Source: Thiobacillus denitrificans DSM 12475 (GTDB lineage Bacteria; Pseudomonadota; Gammaproteobacteria; Burkholderiales; Thiobacillaceae). Taken from it: DNA of 64,000 nt. A program made the translations under genes and the position numbers. The number at the start of each line of letters is the position of its first letter. Position 1 is the stretch's first letter. The notes under the pieces are model-generated. The model made no database searches, was not told the origin of the DNA, and saw only the letters and a list, made by a program, of their open reading frames with translations. The stretch lies in the NCBI RefSeq assembly GCF_000376425.1, contig NZ_AQWL01000011.1, positions 27,322 through 91,321 of the forward strand, read 5' to 3'. Shown piece after piece: positions 37,568 through 47,314 of this stretch.

Positions 37568-37861
37568 TTATAGGTCGTTCAGGATGGTACCGTAAGCATC
37601 CCCCTTACCTTTCTCGGATTTATGGGTATCACCAGGCTGGTGCGGAGTGTGAGGACCCTTGTCCAACAGGACCGAGCCGTAAGTATCACCACTGCCCTTG
37701 GCGGCTGCGTGCATGTCACCCGGTTGGTGCGGAAAATGGCTGTCATGCATATTGAGAATGCTGTCCTTCAGATCAGGGTTGCCGTCCATGTCATGTGCGA
37801 ATACGGGGGAGAATACGACAACCAGAGCAACAGAGCTGATAAAAGAGTGAATGCGTTTCAT
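37568..37861 (-). CDS. Small secreted protein with two His-containing 24-residue repeats
   Basis: A 97-residue protein with a signal peptide (SSVALVVVFSPVFAHD). The mature part contains two near-identical repeats: PHQPGDMH followed by KGSGDTYGSVLLD, and PHQPGDTH followed by KGKGDAYGTILND. His, Asp and Met are enriched, which fits periplasmic metal binding. No family is recognised. A candidate CopR site lies 93 bases upstream of its start, so copper induction is likely. It is convergent neither with copRS nor co-transcribed with it; a hairpin at 38138-38157 separates them. Confidence 0.7.
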   Translation of the reverse strand: MKRIHSFISSVALVVVFSPVFAHDMDGNPDLKDSILNMHDSHFPHQPGDMHAAAKGSGDTYGSVLLDKGPHTPHQPGDTHKSEKGKGDAYGTILNDL

Positions 37862-38215
37862 GATCGATTCCTATTGAAATTGAGATAAACATCACCGCTT
37901 GTGATGTTGGAGCCAGTATGGTTTGGCAACTTCAACGGGAACCTGATGCAGGGATTACAAATGCGTCATCCGTAATGAGTAGCATGTTTTTGTGCATGCC
38001 TTCCACTGCGGGATTAATTCTCCTGGCTTGACTGTCATCGGCTCGATGGATGGGCCACCTCTATTTGCACCTTGTGTTCCCTCGTTGCAAGGAGCGCGCA
38101 GTGAGGCTGTTATGACGGTTATCTTCACTGTAGAACTGGGCTGCCCCGGGGCAGCCCACTCGTAGACCTTGAGTATTTACCGAACACGGGGCAGTCCAAA
38201 ACTGTTATTTGGACC
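37862..38215. other. Intergenic stretch of 354 bases with CopR site and hairpin
   Basis: It contains a candidate CopR site (37954-37969) upstream of the small His-repeat gene, and a perfect 20-base palindrome GGGCTGCCCCGGGGCAGCCC at 38138-38157 just beyond the copS stop. The latter probably ends the copRS transcript. Nothing else is seen. Confidence 0.6.
37954..37969. promoter_or_regulatory. Candidate CopR box 1
   Basis: ATTACA-AATG-CGTCAT; read from the other strand it is ATGACG-N4-TGTAAT, identical in half-sites and spacing to the site at 44277. It lies upstream of the small His-repeat protein gene. Confidence 0.65.
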
Positions 38216-39610
38216 TCATTCCATTAACGTAGGTAATGTGATTTGAAACCGCGTCATTTCGTTGCTGGACGTTACGGAAATTGATCCGCCATGTGCACTC
38301 ACGATGGATTTGACAATTGCAAGGCCTAAGCCTGCGCCATCCCCTTTGCGTTGACGTGATGGGTCAACGCGGTAGAAGCGATCGAACAGTCTTGGAAGAT
38401 GTTGTTCCGGAATTTTCATGCCGGGATTCTCGACGGATAAGGTGGCTTTATCCATGTGGCTTTCCAGAAACACCCGCACGGTTTGACCGGGCGGCGTGTG
38501 CCGTATGGCGTTCGATATGAGGTTGCTGAGCGCACGTCGCAACATTAGCCGGTCGCCGGATACGACAGCTGACCCTGCTTTAGCAAGTGAAACAGCGCGT
38601 TCTTCTGCCCAAGCCTCGAAATAATCGAATAAGTCTTGTGCTTCACTGGCCAGGTTTACCTTTTCCATCCCCGGTTTGATAAGGTGATTGTCGGTCTGGG
38701 CCAGATAGAGCATATCGCTAACCATCTGGGCCATGCGTTCATATTCTTCCAAACTGGAGTACAGAGTTTCCTTGTACTCGTCCTTGTTGCGTGCACTGGA
38801 AAGGGCTACCTGGGTTTGGGTCATCAGATTGGAAATGGGGGTGCGCAACTCGTGTGCGATGTTGGACGAAAAATCGGACAGCCGCCGGAACGAATCATCC
38901 AGCCGGGCCAACATGGCATTAAAAGCAGTCGCAAGAGGCTTAAGTTCGGGAGGCAAGCCTGAAGTCGGTAGGCGGTCCGACAGATGTTCGGCGGACATGC
39001 CACCCACCATGTAAGTGACCTGGCGCAAGGGGGAAAGGCCCCATCGAGTAGCAATCCATCCCAGGCAGGCTGTGGCGAAAGCAGCCAGCGCGATGGCAAT
39101 GGCCAGAACTGATCGGAAGTTGCTTATGAAGCGCTCATGATGCTGGATGTCCTGCGCCACGACCACGGTGTAGGGCTTGTCACTGCCAGTGTTAATTGTC
39201 ATGGCCATGCTCCGGTAGCCTCTCCCGGCCTGCGTCCATTCCTGCAAGGTGCCTGGTGTGCAGCCTGATGATAGGGTTTGGCAGGCTTGCAGCAATGTGC
39301 GCGGGAAATCTGCACCCGGTGTAGCGAACCAGGTATCCCCTGCTGTATCCGTCACTACCACTGCAAGACCCGGGTGACCGACCAGGGCGTCATCAAGTTG
39401 CTGTGGCAGAAGGTCCAGCTTCTGCTGGCTATAGGCATGCTTGAACAAATTCTGAATGAGTTCCAGCTTGCCATTGAGTTCGTGTCGATCTTCTTCCTTG
39501 AAATGGGTCTCCACCACTTGCGTCAGGAAAAATCCCGTCGTCAGCAATACCAGGGAAGCAGCCACCGCGAAAAGCAGGCTGATCCGGGTGGTCAGTGAGA
39601 AAGTTTTCAA
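38216..39610 (-). CDS. copS: Heavy-metal sensor histidine kinase CopS/CusS
   Basis: A 464-residue inner-membrane kinase. Two membrane segments (about 10-30 and 165-187) bracket a periplasmic copper-sensing loop; HAMP (about 190-240), HisKA with [13 protein letters not shown] (His253) and an HATPase with [37 protein letters not shown] follow. It matches the CusS/IrlS heavy-metal branch. The gene starts at TTG 39610, its TTGA overlapping the copR stop, so the pair is translated together. Confidence 0.93.
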   Translation of the reverse strand: MKTFSLTTRISLLFAVAASLVLLTTGFFLTQVVETHFKEEDRHELNGKLELIQNLFKHAYSQQKLDLLPQQLDDALVGHPGLAVVVTDTAGDTWFATPGADFPRTLLQACQTLSSGCTPGTLQEWTQAGRGYRSMAMTINTGSDKPYTVVVAQDIQHHERFISNFRSVLAIAIALAAFATACLGWIATRWGLSPLRQVTYMVGGMSAEHLSDRLPTSGLPPELKPLATAFNAMLARLDDSFRRLSDFSSNIAHELRTPISNLMTQTQVALSSARNKDEYKETLYSSLEEYERMAQMVSDMLYLAQTDNHLIKPGMEKVNLASEAQDLFDYFEAWAEERAVSLAKAGSAVVSGDRLMLRRALSNLISNAIRHTPPGQTVRVFLESHMDKATLSVENPGMKIPEQHLPRLFDRFYRVDPSRQRKGDGAGLGLAIVKSIVSAHGGSISVTSSNEMTRFQITLPTLME

Positions 39611-40299
39611 GTTGCGGTGCCTTCCTGGGTGGACTCCAGCACGTAGCCCATCCCCCGCACGGTGTGGATGAGTTTGATCTCATGATCATTATCGATCTTG
39701 AGCCGCAATCTGCGTACCGCGACATCGATGACATTGGTATCGGAATCGAAATTCATGTCCCAGACCTGGGAGGCGATCAGACTGCGCGGCAGGACTTCGC
39801 CCTGTCGGCGCAGGAATAATTCCAGAAGGGCAAATTCCTTGGCCGTGAGTTCGATCTTGTGGCCCGCACGCATCGCGCGTCGCCGCAGCAGATCCAGTTC
39901 CAGATCGGCAGCCTTGAGCACGGTTGATTCCAGGCTGGCATGTCCCCGGCGAACCAGGCTGCGTACCCGGGCCAGCAGTTCGGCGAAAGCAAAGGGCTTC
40001 ACCAAATAGTCGTCGGCCCCCATCTCCAGGCCCTTGACCCGGTCTTCCACCTGGTCGCGCGCCGTCAGAAACAGCACCGGCATGTCGATTCCGGCCCGGC
40101 GCACGCCTTCCAGAACCTGCCAACCATTAAGCCCCGGCAACATTACATCCAGAATTATCAGGTCGTAGTGGCCTGCCTTCGCGAGTTCCAGTCCCTCCCA
40201 CCCATCACGGGCCAGGTCCGTAACGAAACCGGCCTCGGTGAGGCCTTGCTTCAGGTAATCGCCCGTCTTGGGCTCGTCTTCGACGATCAGGATTTTCAT
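39607..40299 (-). CDS. copR: Copper-responsive response regulator CopR/CusR
   Basis: A 230-residue OmpR-family regulator. The receiver has [10 protein letters not shown], Asp51 in [10 protein letters not shown] and Lys in LVKPFAF. The winged-helix output (about 130-225) shows [25 protein letters not shown] and [18 protein letters not shown], typical of the CusR/CopR/IrlR branch. ATG 40299 starts the receiver directly; longer upstream frames are spurious. It is divergent from copA with a symmetric ATTACA-N4-TGTAAT site in the shared promoter region, which is the likely binding site. Confidence 0.94.
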   Translation of the reverse strand: MKILIVEDEPKTGDYLKQGLTEAGFVTDLARDGWEGLELAKAGHYDLIILDVMLPGLNGWQVLEGVRRAGIDMPVLFLTARDQVEDRVKGLEMGADDYLVKPFAFAELLARVRSLVRRGHASLESTVLKAADLELDLLRRRAMRAGHKIELTAKEFALLELFLRRQGEVLPRSLIASQVWDMNFDSDTNVIDVAVRRLRLKIDNDHEIKLIHTVRGMGYVLESTQEGTAT

Positions 40300-40359
40300 G
40301 GTGGGAGCGTCAGGGTGGATGCAAGCATCCTGCCACAGCTTGCGCTCAGCGTGGTGCGC

Positions 40360-40375
40360 ATTACAGATTTGTAAT
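40360..40375. promoter_or_regulatory. Candidate CopR box 2 (perfect inverted repeat)
   Basis: ATTACA (40360-40365) and TGTAAT (40370-40375) with a 4-base spacer, placed between copR and copA starts. It would allow control of both divergent operons. Confidence 0.75.
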
Positions 40376-40557
40376 CCATTTGTCAGTTTGATGTTGGGTG
40401 CGCGATTGCAAGATACGGGCATTGCTGATGTGGCCAGAGTTCTGCTGGCCAAGAGCGAGACCTCACTTAATAAAACCGGCCTTAAACGCTGACTCGATAG
40501 GCTAGACCTGTCCCTAGCCGAAGCTAAACGTCTTTTCAGATTGGAGTGCAGTCCCAC

Positions 40558-42360
40558 ATGAAACCTTTTTCCTCACATGCTTTGTCGGTTCCGAATTTTC
40601 CGCGTCGTCGATTTGTTCAAGGCCTGGCGGCGGGTGGCGTACTGCTTGGCCTGTCGACGGTCGCCAAACCGGGCTGGGCGAGTGCCGCTGAGCGGGCCGG
40701 CAGCAGCGCACCGGTGCTCACCGGCACCGAGTTCGATCTGGTCGTCGCCGAATCGCCGGTCAATTTCACCGGCAACGCGCGCATGGCCACCACCATCAAT
40801 GGCTCGATACCGGCGCCCACGTTGCGCATGCGGGAGGGCGATACGGTCACGATACGCGTCACCAACAAGTTGCGCGTGCCCACGTCCGTTCACTGGCACG
40901 GCATCATCCTGCCTTACCAGATGGACGGTGTGCCGGGGATCAGTTACAAGGGCATCGCCCCGGGAGAAACCTTCACCTACCGTTTCAAGGTGGGGCAAAG
41001 CGGCACCTATTGGTACCACTCGCATTCCGGCTTTCAGGAACAGACCGGCATGTACGGCGCCATCGTCATTGAACCGGCAGCTGGCGAGCGGCTCCGCGTT
41101 GACCGTGACTATGTGGTGCAGTTATCCGACTGGACCGACGAAGACCCGATGCGGGTGTTTGCCAAGCTCAAGATGCAGAGCGACTACTACAACTTCAACG
41201 AGCCTACCGCGCCAGATTTCTTCCGTGATGTCTCGCGCAACGGCTTCAGGGCTGCACTCGACAACCGCAAGATGTGGAACGAAATGCGCATGAGCCCCAC
41301 CGATCTGGCGGACATTTCGGCCTACACCTACACTTATCTCATGAACGGCAACGCACCGGACGGTAACTGGACCGGACTGTTCCGGCCGGGTGAGCGCGTG
41401 CGCTTGCGCTTTGTCAGCAGCGGCACCCAGAGCTTTTTCGATGTGCGCATCCCGGGCTTGAAAATGTCGGTGGTGCAAACCGACGGACAGGATGTCGAGC
41501 CGGTGACGGTGGACGAATTCCGCTGCGGACCGGGTGAAACCTATGACGTGATCGTGGAACCCAGGGACGACGCCTACACGATTTTTGCCCAGTCCATGGA
41601 TCGCACCGGATACGCCCGCGGCACGCTGGCCGTGCGCGAAGGAATCTCCGCACCCGTGCCGGTACTCGACAAGGTTGAGTGGCTGAGCATGGCTGACATG
41701 ATGGGTGCGATGGGGGGCGGCATGGGTGACATGGGTGGCATGAACCACGGCGGCATGGCCATGGACCACAGCCAGCACGCCATGCCAGGCATGAATATGG
41801 ACGGCGGCATGGGTGGCGGCGGCCTGAGCAAGGCGAGCAGCCAGGTACGCCATGCAAAAACCGAATATGGTCCCAGCACCGACATGCGGGTGGATATGCC
41901 ACGCATGAATCTGGATGACCCCGGCATCGGCCTGCGCAACAACGGCCGGCGTGTCCTGACGCTGGCCGATCTGCACACCATCGGCGGTCCACTCGATGCC
42001 CGTGGCGCAGAGCGTGAAATCGAATTGCACCTGACCGGCAACATGGAGCGCTATACCTGGTCGCTCGACGGCCTTGAATTCGGGAAATCTACGCCCGTGC
42101 ATTTCCGCCAGGGTGAGCGGCTGCGCGTCATTCTTCATAACGACACCATGATGACCCACCCCATGCACCTGCATGGCATGTGGAGCGAACTGGAAAACCC
42201 GGACGGCGGTTTCCAGGCACGCCGCCACACCATCCCCGTGCAGCCCGCGCAACGGATCAGTTTCCTCGTCAATGCCGATGCGCCCGGACGCTGGGCCTGG
42301 CATTGCCACCTGCTCTATCACATGGATGCGGGCATGTTCCGCGAAGTGGTGGTGGCGTAA
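40558..42360 (+). CDS. copA: CopA-type periplasmic multicopper oxidase
   Basis: A 600-residue copper oxidase that detoxifies Cu(I) in the periplasm. A Tat signal ([12 protein letters not shown]) precedes three cupredoxin domains. Copper ligands are in [25 protein letters not shown] and [16 protein letters not shown] Met/His-rich insert (about residues 385-425) with repeated MGGM and MDHS motifs fits a copper-binding loop. The start at ATG 40558 places GGAG 12 bases upstream and puts the twin arginines correctly. Confidence 0.95.
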   Translation: MKPFSSHALSVPNFPRRRFVQGLAAGGVLLGLSTVAKPGWASAAERAGSSAPVLTGTEFDLVVAESPVNFTGNARMATTINGSIPAPTLRMREGDTVTIRVTNKLRVPTSVHWHGIILPYQMDGVPGISYKGIAPGETFTYRFKVGQSGTYWYHSHSGFQEQTGMYGAIVIEPAAGERLRVDRDYVVQLSDWTDEDPMRVFAKLKMQSDYYNFNEPTAPDFFRDVSRNGFRAALDNRKMWNEMRMSPTDLADISAYTYTYLMNGNAPDGNWTGLFRPGERVRLRFVSSGTQSFFDVRIPGLKMSVVQTDGQDVEPVTVDEFRCGPGETYDVIVEPRDDAYTIFAQSMDRTGYARGTLAVREGISAPVPVLDKVEWLSMADMMGAMGGGMGDMGGMNHGGMAMDHSQHAMPGMNMDGGMGGGGLSKASSQVRHAKTEYGPSTDMRVDMPRMNLDDPGIGLRNNGRRVLTLADLHTIGGPLDARGAEREIELHLTGNMERYTWSLDGLEFGKSTPVHFRQGERLRVILHNDTMMTHPMHLHGMWSELENPDGGFQARRHTIPVQPAQRISFLVNADAPGRWAWHCHLLYHMDAGMFREVVVA

Positions 42361-42390
42361 GCGATGCAGATGAATCAGAGGAAATCAAAA

Positions 42391-43404
42391 ATGAAACCAC
42401 GTATGAATTTGCTGGCCGTGTCGCTCGCCGCATTGATTGTTTCGCCGGCATGGGCGCAAACCGAAGCCATGGATCATGGCGCGATGCCCGGGATGAACGT
42501 CGACTCCATGGGCCAGGATGCAATGCCCGGCATGGACCACAGCAAGATGAACCACGCTGCCATGCCGGACGCCACCACCGCACAACCTGGCATGAACTCC
42601 GACATGTCGGGATCGATGGATGGCATGCAGGGCATGGATCATGGCGAGATGAACATGCAGGGTGGTCCGGCTCCGGCGGATGCGCGTGATCCCCATGCCT
42701 ATTCGGGTGGATACACGCTCGAATCGGGTCCCTATTCACGCCCCGGACCACGAGAACTGCGCCTGGCCGACGAACACAATTTCGGTGGGTTGCTGATCGA
42801 CCGACTCGAGTGGACTCATGCCAACGGGGGCGGCAACGCCTCGGCTTATGAAATGCAGGGCTGGTTCGGCCGCGATTACGACCGACTGGTTGTCAAGGCC
42901 GAAGGCGATGTGGCCAAGGGAAAACTGGAGGAGGCGCGAACCGAATTGCTGTGGGGACATGCCATTGCCACGTTCTGGGACACCCAGCTGGGCGTGCGCT
43001 ACGACAGCGGCGCCGGGCCTGATCGCAGCTGGCTGGCGTTAGGGGTTCAAGGCCTCGCACCGTACTGGTTCGAGGTCGATGCGGCCGCCTATGTGGGCGA
43101 CGCGGGGCGAACTGCGCTGAGGCTGGGGGCGGAATACGAATTGCTGATCACGCAAAAGCTGATTTTGCAGCCACGCATTGAGCTCAATGCGTACGGTAAA
43201 AGCGATGCGGCGCGAGGTATCGGATCCGGGCTGTCGGAAGCGCAGGCAGGCTTGCGTCTGCGTTATGAGTTCACGCGCCAGTTTGCCCCGTATATCGGCA
43301 TCGAGCGGGCCAGCAAGTTGGGCCAGACGGCCGATCTGGCTCGGACAGATGGCGAGAAGACTGGCGAGACACGCTGGGTTGCCGGCGTGCGTTTCTGGTT
43401 CTGA
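42391..43404 (+). CDS. copB: CopB copper-resistance outer-membrane protein
   Basis: A 337-residue outer-membrane protein of the CopB family. Signal peptide (LLAVSLAALIVSPAWAQ), then a Met/His/Asp-rich segment (about 20-95) with several MDHG/MPGM motifs, then a beta-barrel domain (about 110-337) ending in the Phe of VAGVRFWF, the outer-membrane insertion signal. It acts with CopA to sequester copper. AGAGGA sits before ATG 42391; two earlier ATGs lack a site. A hairpin terminator follows. Confidence 0.94.
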   Translation: MKPRMNLLAVSLAALIVSPAWAQTEAMDHGAMPGMNVDSMGQDAMPGMDHSKMNHAAMPDATTAQPGMNSDMSGSMDGMQGMDHGEMNMQGGPAPADARDPHAYSGGYTLESGPYSRPGPRELRLADEHNFGGLLIDRLEWTHANGGGNASAYEMQGWFGRDYDRLVVKAEGDVAKGKLEEARTELLWGHAIATFWDTQLGVRYDSGAGPDRSWLALGVQGLAPYWFEVDAAAYVGDAGRTALRLGAEYELLITQKLILQPRIELNAYGKSDAARGIGSGLSEAQAGLRLRYEFTRQFAPYIGIERASKLGQTADLARTDGEKTGETRWVAGVRFWF

Positions 43405-43430
43405 TCGACTGCCCAGGCAAGCGAAACAAG

Positions 43431-43461
43431 AAGGGGATGGGCACAAGCTGCCATCCCCTTT
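43431..43461 (+). terminator. Intrinsic terminator after copB
   Basis: AAGGGGATGG (43431-43440) pairs with CCATCCCCTT (43451-43460) and is followed by a short T-run. It probably ends the copAB transcript. Confidence 0.75.
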
Positions 43462-43540
43462 CGACATTCAGACAGACCAATTCACCCGCCGATGAATCGA
43501 TTTTTTGGCAGTTTTTTTGTAGTCACCAAGGATAGAACGG

Positions 43541-44176
43541 ATGAAACATTTTTTGATGGGGGTTCTGACCACGTTGGTCATTGGCGTAGGGGTTGGCGTA
43601 GTAGCCGTTTATTCCGGCATGGTCAACGTGTCGGCGGACACCCCGCACAGTCCACTGGTCTTTCGCCTGATCGAGACAGCACGCGAACACGCCATCGACC
43701 GTAATACGCGAGATCTGACGGCGCCAGCCAACTTGTCTGACGCAGAACGGGTGCGCCGAGGGGCGGGCAATTACGCCGCCATGTGTGTGGGGTGCCATCT
43801 CGCACCCGGCAAGACGGACTCGGAAATTCGAATGGGCTTGTATCCGCAACCCCCTGACCTGGCCCAACCGGATGAAGTGGCAGTCGATGAGGCCGCGCGT
43901 CAATTTTGGGTCATCAAGCACGGCATCAAGGCCTCAGGCATGCCCGCCTGGTCCAAGGGTGGAATCGAGGATGAGGCCATCTGGGACCTGGTGGCCTTTC
44001 TGCAGCAGATGCCCGCACTTTCGCCCGCACAGTACCTCGAACTGGTCGAGGCCAGTGAAGGCCATTCGCATGGTGGCATTGCGGGTCATGGGGACATGCG
44101 TGGCAAGGAAGGCGAAGGTGAGCCGTCCACAGTCAAGCCAGGCGGTCATGATAATTCTGATGGCCACACTCACTGA
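43541..44176 (+). CDS. Membrane-anchored c-type cytochrome
   Basis: A 211-residue monoheme cytochrome. One N-terminal membrane segment (about 5-25) likely remains as an anchor. The heme motif is CVGCH (about residue 82-86), with an axial Met probably in ASGMPAWSK. The C-terminal 35 residues are His/Gly/Glu-rich (HSHGGIAGHGDM, DGHTH), suggesting metal binding. Homologous proteins are common in copper clusters. It stands between the copB terminator and the DUF411 operon. Confidence 0.85.
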   Translation: MKHFLMGVLTTLVIGVGVGVVAVYSGMVNVSADTPHSPLVFRLIETAREHAIDRNTRDLTAPANLSDAERVRRGAGNYAAMCVGCHLAPGKTDSEIRMGLYPQPPDLAQPDEVAVDEAARQFWVIKHGIKASGMPAWSKGGIEDEAIWDLVAFLQQMPALSPAQYLELVEASEGHSHGGIAGHGDMRGKEGEGEPSTVKPGGHDNSDGHTH

Positions 44177-44276
44177 GGGGGCTCCAGTGAGAATGCGCGC
44201 CTTCCAGCCCCTCGTCATGGGGTTCTCCCGTCGCATACGCGACCGTTTTGACACGGGATGCCATCAAACCGCGTAG

Positions 44277-44292
44277 ATGACGAAATTGTAAT
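44277..44292. promoter_or_regulatory. Candidate CopR box 3
   Basis: ATGACG-AAAT-TGTAAT, same half-sites and 4-base spacing as box 1, located 68 bases before the DUF411 gene that opens a long plus-strand gene run. Confidence 0.65.
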
Positions 44293-44359
44293 CTTCTCGT
44301 CAGCTTGCCGTGGGGTGGCATGGGCCAAACTGGATCCAACCTGAAACAAGGAGCCACGC

Positions 44360-44803
44360 GTGAAAATTGCCATCCTGAGAGCCCTGCTTGTCGCCGTTGT
44401 TTCCCCGGCCGTATGGGCCGCGCCCGATACGCCAGTCGTTGATGTCTACAAAAGCCCGACTTGCGGCTGCTGCAGTAAATGGGTCGACCACCTCAAGGCC
44501 AATGGATTCACGGTTAGAAGCCATAACACCAACGATGTGGTGGCACATAAATCCCGCCTGGGTGTTCCATTCGGCTATGGCTCTTGTCATACCGCACAAG
44601 TCGGCAGTTATCTGGTCGAAGGCCATGTCCCTGCCAAAGAAATCAAACGTCTGCTCAAGGAAAAGTCCAGTGCCCGTGGCCTGGCAGTGCCGGGCATGGT
44701 GGCAGGATCGCCCGGCATGGAAACAGACGAGCGCAAGGATGCTTATGACGTTTTTCTCGTGAACAAGGATGGGTCCACAAAGACCTACGCCCATTATTTA
44801 TAA
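44360..44803 (+). CDS. DUF411 copper-associated protein (CopG-like)
   Basis: A 147-residue exported protein. Signal peptide (LRALLVAVVSPAVWAAP), then a thioredoxin-like start KSPTCGCCSKWVDHLKANGF, where the CGCC motif is the metal/redox site, and a second Cys/His pair GSCHTAQVGSYLVEGHVPA that is diagnostic for DUF411. Members occur in copper and silver resistance loci; their function is not settled. It lies behind CopR box 3 and is followed 9 bases later by the CusF-like gene. Confidence 0.88.
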   Translation: MKIAILRALLVAVVSPAVWAAPDTPVVDVYKSPTCGCCSKWVDHLKANGFTVRSHNTNDVVAHKSRLGVPFGYGSCHTAQVGSYLVEGHVPAKEIKRLLKEKSSARGLAVPGMVAGSPGMETDERKDAYDVFLVNKDGSTKTYAHYL

Positions 44804-44812
44804 GGAATGAAT

Positions 44813-45187
44813 ATGAAACCGATGTTAACCACTTTCGCACTTGGCATGAGCCTGACATTTGGTATGCCGGCTTGGGCTGAGACTCAGCCTATGGACCATA
44901 GTCACGGTGGAGCAGCAAACCATACCGCCATGCCCGCCATGCCCGCCATGTCCGGTATGAACGCCACGTTCAGCGAAGGGCTGGTAAAAAAGGTGGACAA
45001 GGATCAGGGCAAGATCACGCTCAAACATGGCCCGTTGGAAAACTTGGGTATGCCGGGCATGACCATGGTGTTTCGTGTGCAGGACGCCGGCATGCTTGAT
45101 CAGGTTAAGCCGGGTGACAAGGTTCGTTTTCTTGCTGATCGGGCTAATGGCTCGTTGATTGTGACCAAGCTCGAAACCGGGCTCTAA
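44813..45187 (+). CDS. CusF-like periplasmic copper-binding protein
   Basis: A 124-residue protein: signal peptide (FALGMSLTFGMPAWAE), a short His/Met-rich linker (HSHGG, AMPAMPAMSGM), then a CusF/OB-fold domain. The domain has LKHGPLENLGMPGMTMVFRV, where His and two Met match the CusF copper ligands, but the Trp that caps copper in E. coli CusF is replaced by Leu-Gly. It probably chaperones Cu(I). ATG 44813 is preferred because AAGGA is 6 bases before it. No CusCBA pump is in the window. Confidence 0.85.
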   Translation: MKPMLTTFALGMSLTFGMPAWAETQPMDHSHGGAANHTAMPAMPAMSGMNATFSEGLVKKVDKDQGKITLKHGPLENLGMPGMTMVFRVQDAGMLDQVKPGDKVRFLADRANGSLIVTKLETGL

Positions 45188-45217
45188 GCCGAGTTTTCCT
45201 GACACAGGAGGATGACG

Positions 45218-45673
45218 ATGAAACCTGTCTTGAACGTATTGCTGGCACTCACCATGGTCGTGTCAACTGCCGCACTGGCCGGACAGACAGGCCGGCTGCC
45301 CATGCCCCCGAACTTCACCGGGCAGGAGGCGCCAGAGGTGATATTGCGTGCCTATCCGCTTGGTGACGTCACGAAACAGGCTGCATTCAGCCACCACGGC
45401 AAAGCGGTCCGCACCTTGACGTTGCCCAACGGCAAGGAAGGTTGGGTGTACGAGGGAGGAGGCAAACAAGCCCAAACCTATCAGTCCCCCACCAAGGGAA
45501 AACAGACGGTATACGAAACGGGTCCGGGAAATGGTGTGCGTACTTTCACCCTGGTGTTCGATGACAAAGGTGTGGTCATCGATGTGCTTTACAACGAGCA
45601 AGGTCGACACGATGGCCTCACAGCATTGCAAACGCAGCGCAAGGACCGCGGTGAGGGTGCGGATAAGCATTGA
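45218..45673 (+). CDS. Secreted protein of unknown function in the copper cluster
   Basis: A 151-residue protein with signal peptide (VLLALTMVVSTAALAGQ). The mature part has ILRAYPLGDVTKQAAFSHHGKAVRTL and YETGPGNGVRTFTLVFDDKGVVIDVLYNEQG, the second resembling strand patterns of small SmpA/OmlA-like folds, a weak similarity. There are no cysteines. AGGAGG before ATG 45218 sets the start. It follows the CusF-like gene by 30 bases. Confidence 0.6.
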   Translation: MKPVLNVLLALTMVVSTAALAGQTGRLPMPPNFTGQEAPEVILRAYPLGDVTKQAAFSHHGKAVRTLTLPNGKEGWVYEGGGKQAQTYQSPTKGKQTVYETGPGNGVRTFTLVFDDKGVVIDVLYNEQGRHDGLTALQTQRKDRGEGADKH

Positions 45674-45826
45674 CATGGCTGCGGGATAAGCGCGCCGAAC
45701 ACGGCGGTCAGCACGTTTCTGTGGGGCTGACCAAGTGGGTTGGGTGGCGATGCGCACTGATACGCATCTACAGCATTACGAAGATTTCCTGTTGTTGAGT
45801 TTTGTTGAAAAAAATGAGGTGTTCAT

Positions 45827-46054
45827 ATGAACGTCAAGATCATTGCAACCAAAGGTTGTAGTCATTGCACGGGGTTGCAGCATGAACTCAAAGATATGGG
45901 GATTCCATTCGAGGTGTTGCTTGTTGAGGAACATCCCGACGTAATCAAGCGGCATGACATACGTCACTCGCCGAATATCCTGGTGAATGATGAAGTTGTT
46001 TTTCGAGGACAGCCTACCCCGCTTGAATTGCGGGAATTTTTCAGCATGAGCTGA
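45827..46054 (+). CDS. Glutaredoxin-like small thiol protein
   Basis: A 75-residue cytosolic protein with the thioredoxin fold start VKIIATKGCSHCTGLQHELKDMGI, redox motif CSHC, a cis-Pro candidate in RHSPNILVND and a C-terminal helix. The length is that of a minimal glutaredoxin or NrdH-type protein. No signal peptide, so it would act in the cytosol. The stop is 27 bases before the porin start. Confidence 0.8.
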   Translation: MNVKIIATKGCSHCTGLQHELKDMGIPFEVLLVEEHPDVIKRHDIRHSPNILVNDEVVFRGQPTPLELREFFSMS

Positions 46055-46081
46055 ATGAAAACCGACAAAGGAACCGTTGCC

Positions 46082-47302
46082 ATGAAATACAGGATAAGCA
46101 GTTCCCGTCATTGTCTTGTCATGGTCATGTTGAGTCTGGCCGCAGCCAGTAGCAATGTCTACGCAGAGAGCGACTATCAGGCTTTGCAAAACGAAGTGCA
46201 GGCGCTCAGACAGGAGTTGTCCGAATTGCGCGCCTTGGTGAAGCAGCAAAGTGCCTCACAGGAAGACGTGAAAAGTCTGAGGCAGGAAGTGAAGGCAACG
46301 TCCCGGGCACAATCTGAGGCAACCAACGCTGATTCGGTGGCGCATATTGCCGGTTATGCAGCCGTAGGGTTAACCGACCGCAGCCAGAGCGGCGGCAGCG
46401 CGTTCAGTGTTGCAAGCTTCAATCCCATTTTCCACTTTCTGTACAAGGACATTGCCCTGGCAGAGGCAGAACTTGAGATTGCGGCAGCGCCTGACGGGAC
46501 AACCGAAACCAAGCTTGAATACGCATCCATCGACATTTTCCTGAATGACAACACCACGCTTGTTGCGGGCAAGATTTTGAGTCCCCTTGGCTACTTCAGA
46601 CAAAACCTGCACCCGGCCTGGGTCAACAAATTCCCTTCCATCACTCCCGGGTTCGGCGAGGGCCAGGCTGCGCCCTCGAGTGAGGTTGGCCTGGGGGTGC
46701 GTGGTGGATACCCATTGGGCGAGGGCAAGAAGCTGAAGTACGCGCTCTATGTGGGCAATGGACCTGAGCTGGAGGTTGACGGAAGTGAAATTCATGGCAT
46801 TGAAAGCGATGGCTACACGCGTGACGTTGATCACCGCAAGGTGGTTGGCGGACGCATAGGGCTTGTTCCGTTGCCCAGGCTTGAATTGGGTATTTCTGCC
46901 GCTGACGGAGGTGTGGGTCTGGAAGGTGAGCCGGACCGCAGTTACCGGGTTTTGGGTACGGATGTCGGCTACCAGTGGAAGCAACTTGATCTGCGTGCGG
47001 AATACATCAGCCAGCGAGTCGGTGATCTGGCAACCAGCGTGGCGCCGGATGGCGGTACGTGGAAGGCGTGGTACGGCCAGGCGTCCTACAAATTTCTTCC
47101 AACGAAATGGGAAGGGGTACTGCGCTACGGCAAGTACATTTCGCCGCACGCTGATCAGCGACAGGAGCAATGGGCCGTTGGCGTGAACTACCTGTGGGGC
47201 CCCAGCGTGATGGCAAAGCTCGGCTATGAATTCAATCAAGGCCTTGCGGGTGAGAACACCGATGCCAACCGTTGGTTGTTGCAGTTCGCTTACGGTTTTT
47301 GA
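46082..47302 (+). CDS. Outer-membrane porin-like protein with N-terminal coiled coil
   Basis: A 406-residue protein. Signal peptide (VMVMLSLAAASSNVYAE), a coiled coil (about 25-75; LQNEVQALRQELSELRALVKQ) that probably forms a trimeric or periplasmic stalk, and a beta-barrel (about 90-406) of alternating amphipathic strands ending in LLQFAYGF with a terminal Phe. This design resembles phosphate-selective-porin-like or DcaP-like proteins. ATG 46082 follows AAAGGAACC; a start 27 bases earlier would spoil the signal peptide. It precedes three cytochrome genes. Confidence 0.75.
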   Translation: MKYRISSSRHCLVMVMLSLAAASSNVYAESDYQALQNEVQALRQELSELRALVKQQSASQEDVKSLRQEVKATSRAQSEATNADSVAHIAGYAAVGLTDRSQSGGSAFSVASFNPIFHFLYKDIALAEAELEIAAAPDGTTETKLEYASIDIFLNDNTTLVAGKILSPLGYFRQNLHPAWVNKFPSITPGFGEGQAAPSSEVGLGVRGGYPLGEGKKLKYALYVGNGPELEVDGSEIHGIESDGYTRDVDHRKVVGGRIGLVPLPRLELGISAADGGVGLEGEPDRSYRVLGTDVGYQWKQLDLRAEYISQRVGDLATSVAPDGGTWKAWYGQASYKFLPTKWEGVLRYGKYISPHADQRQEQWAVGVNYLWGPSVMAKLGYEFNQGLAGENTDANRWLLQFAYGF

Positions 47303-47314
47303 GGAGGAATGGCC

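Noticed and set aside
38138-38157. 20-base perfect palindrome as a regulator site
   Set aside because: More likely a transcription stop for copRS, given its place just past the copS stop and its GC-rich stem.
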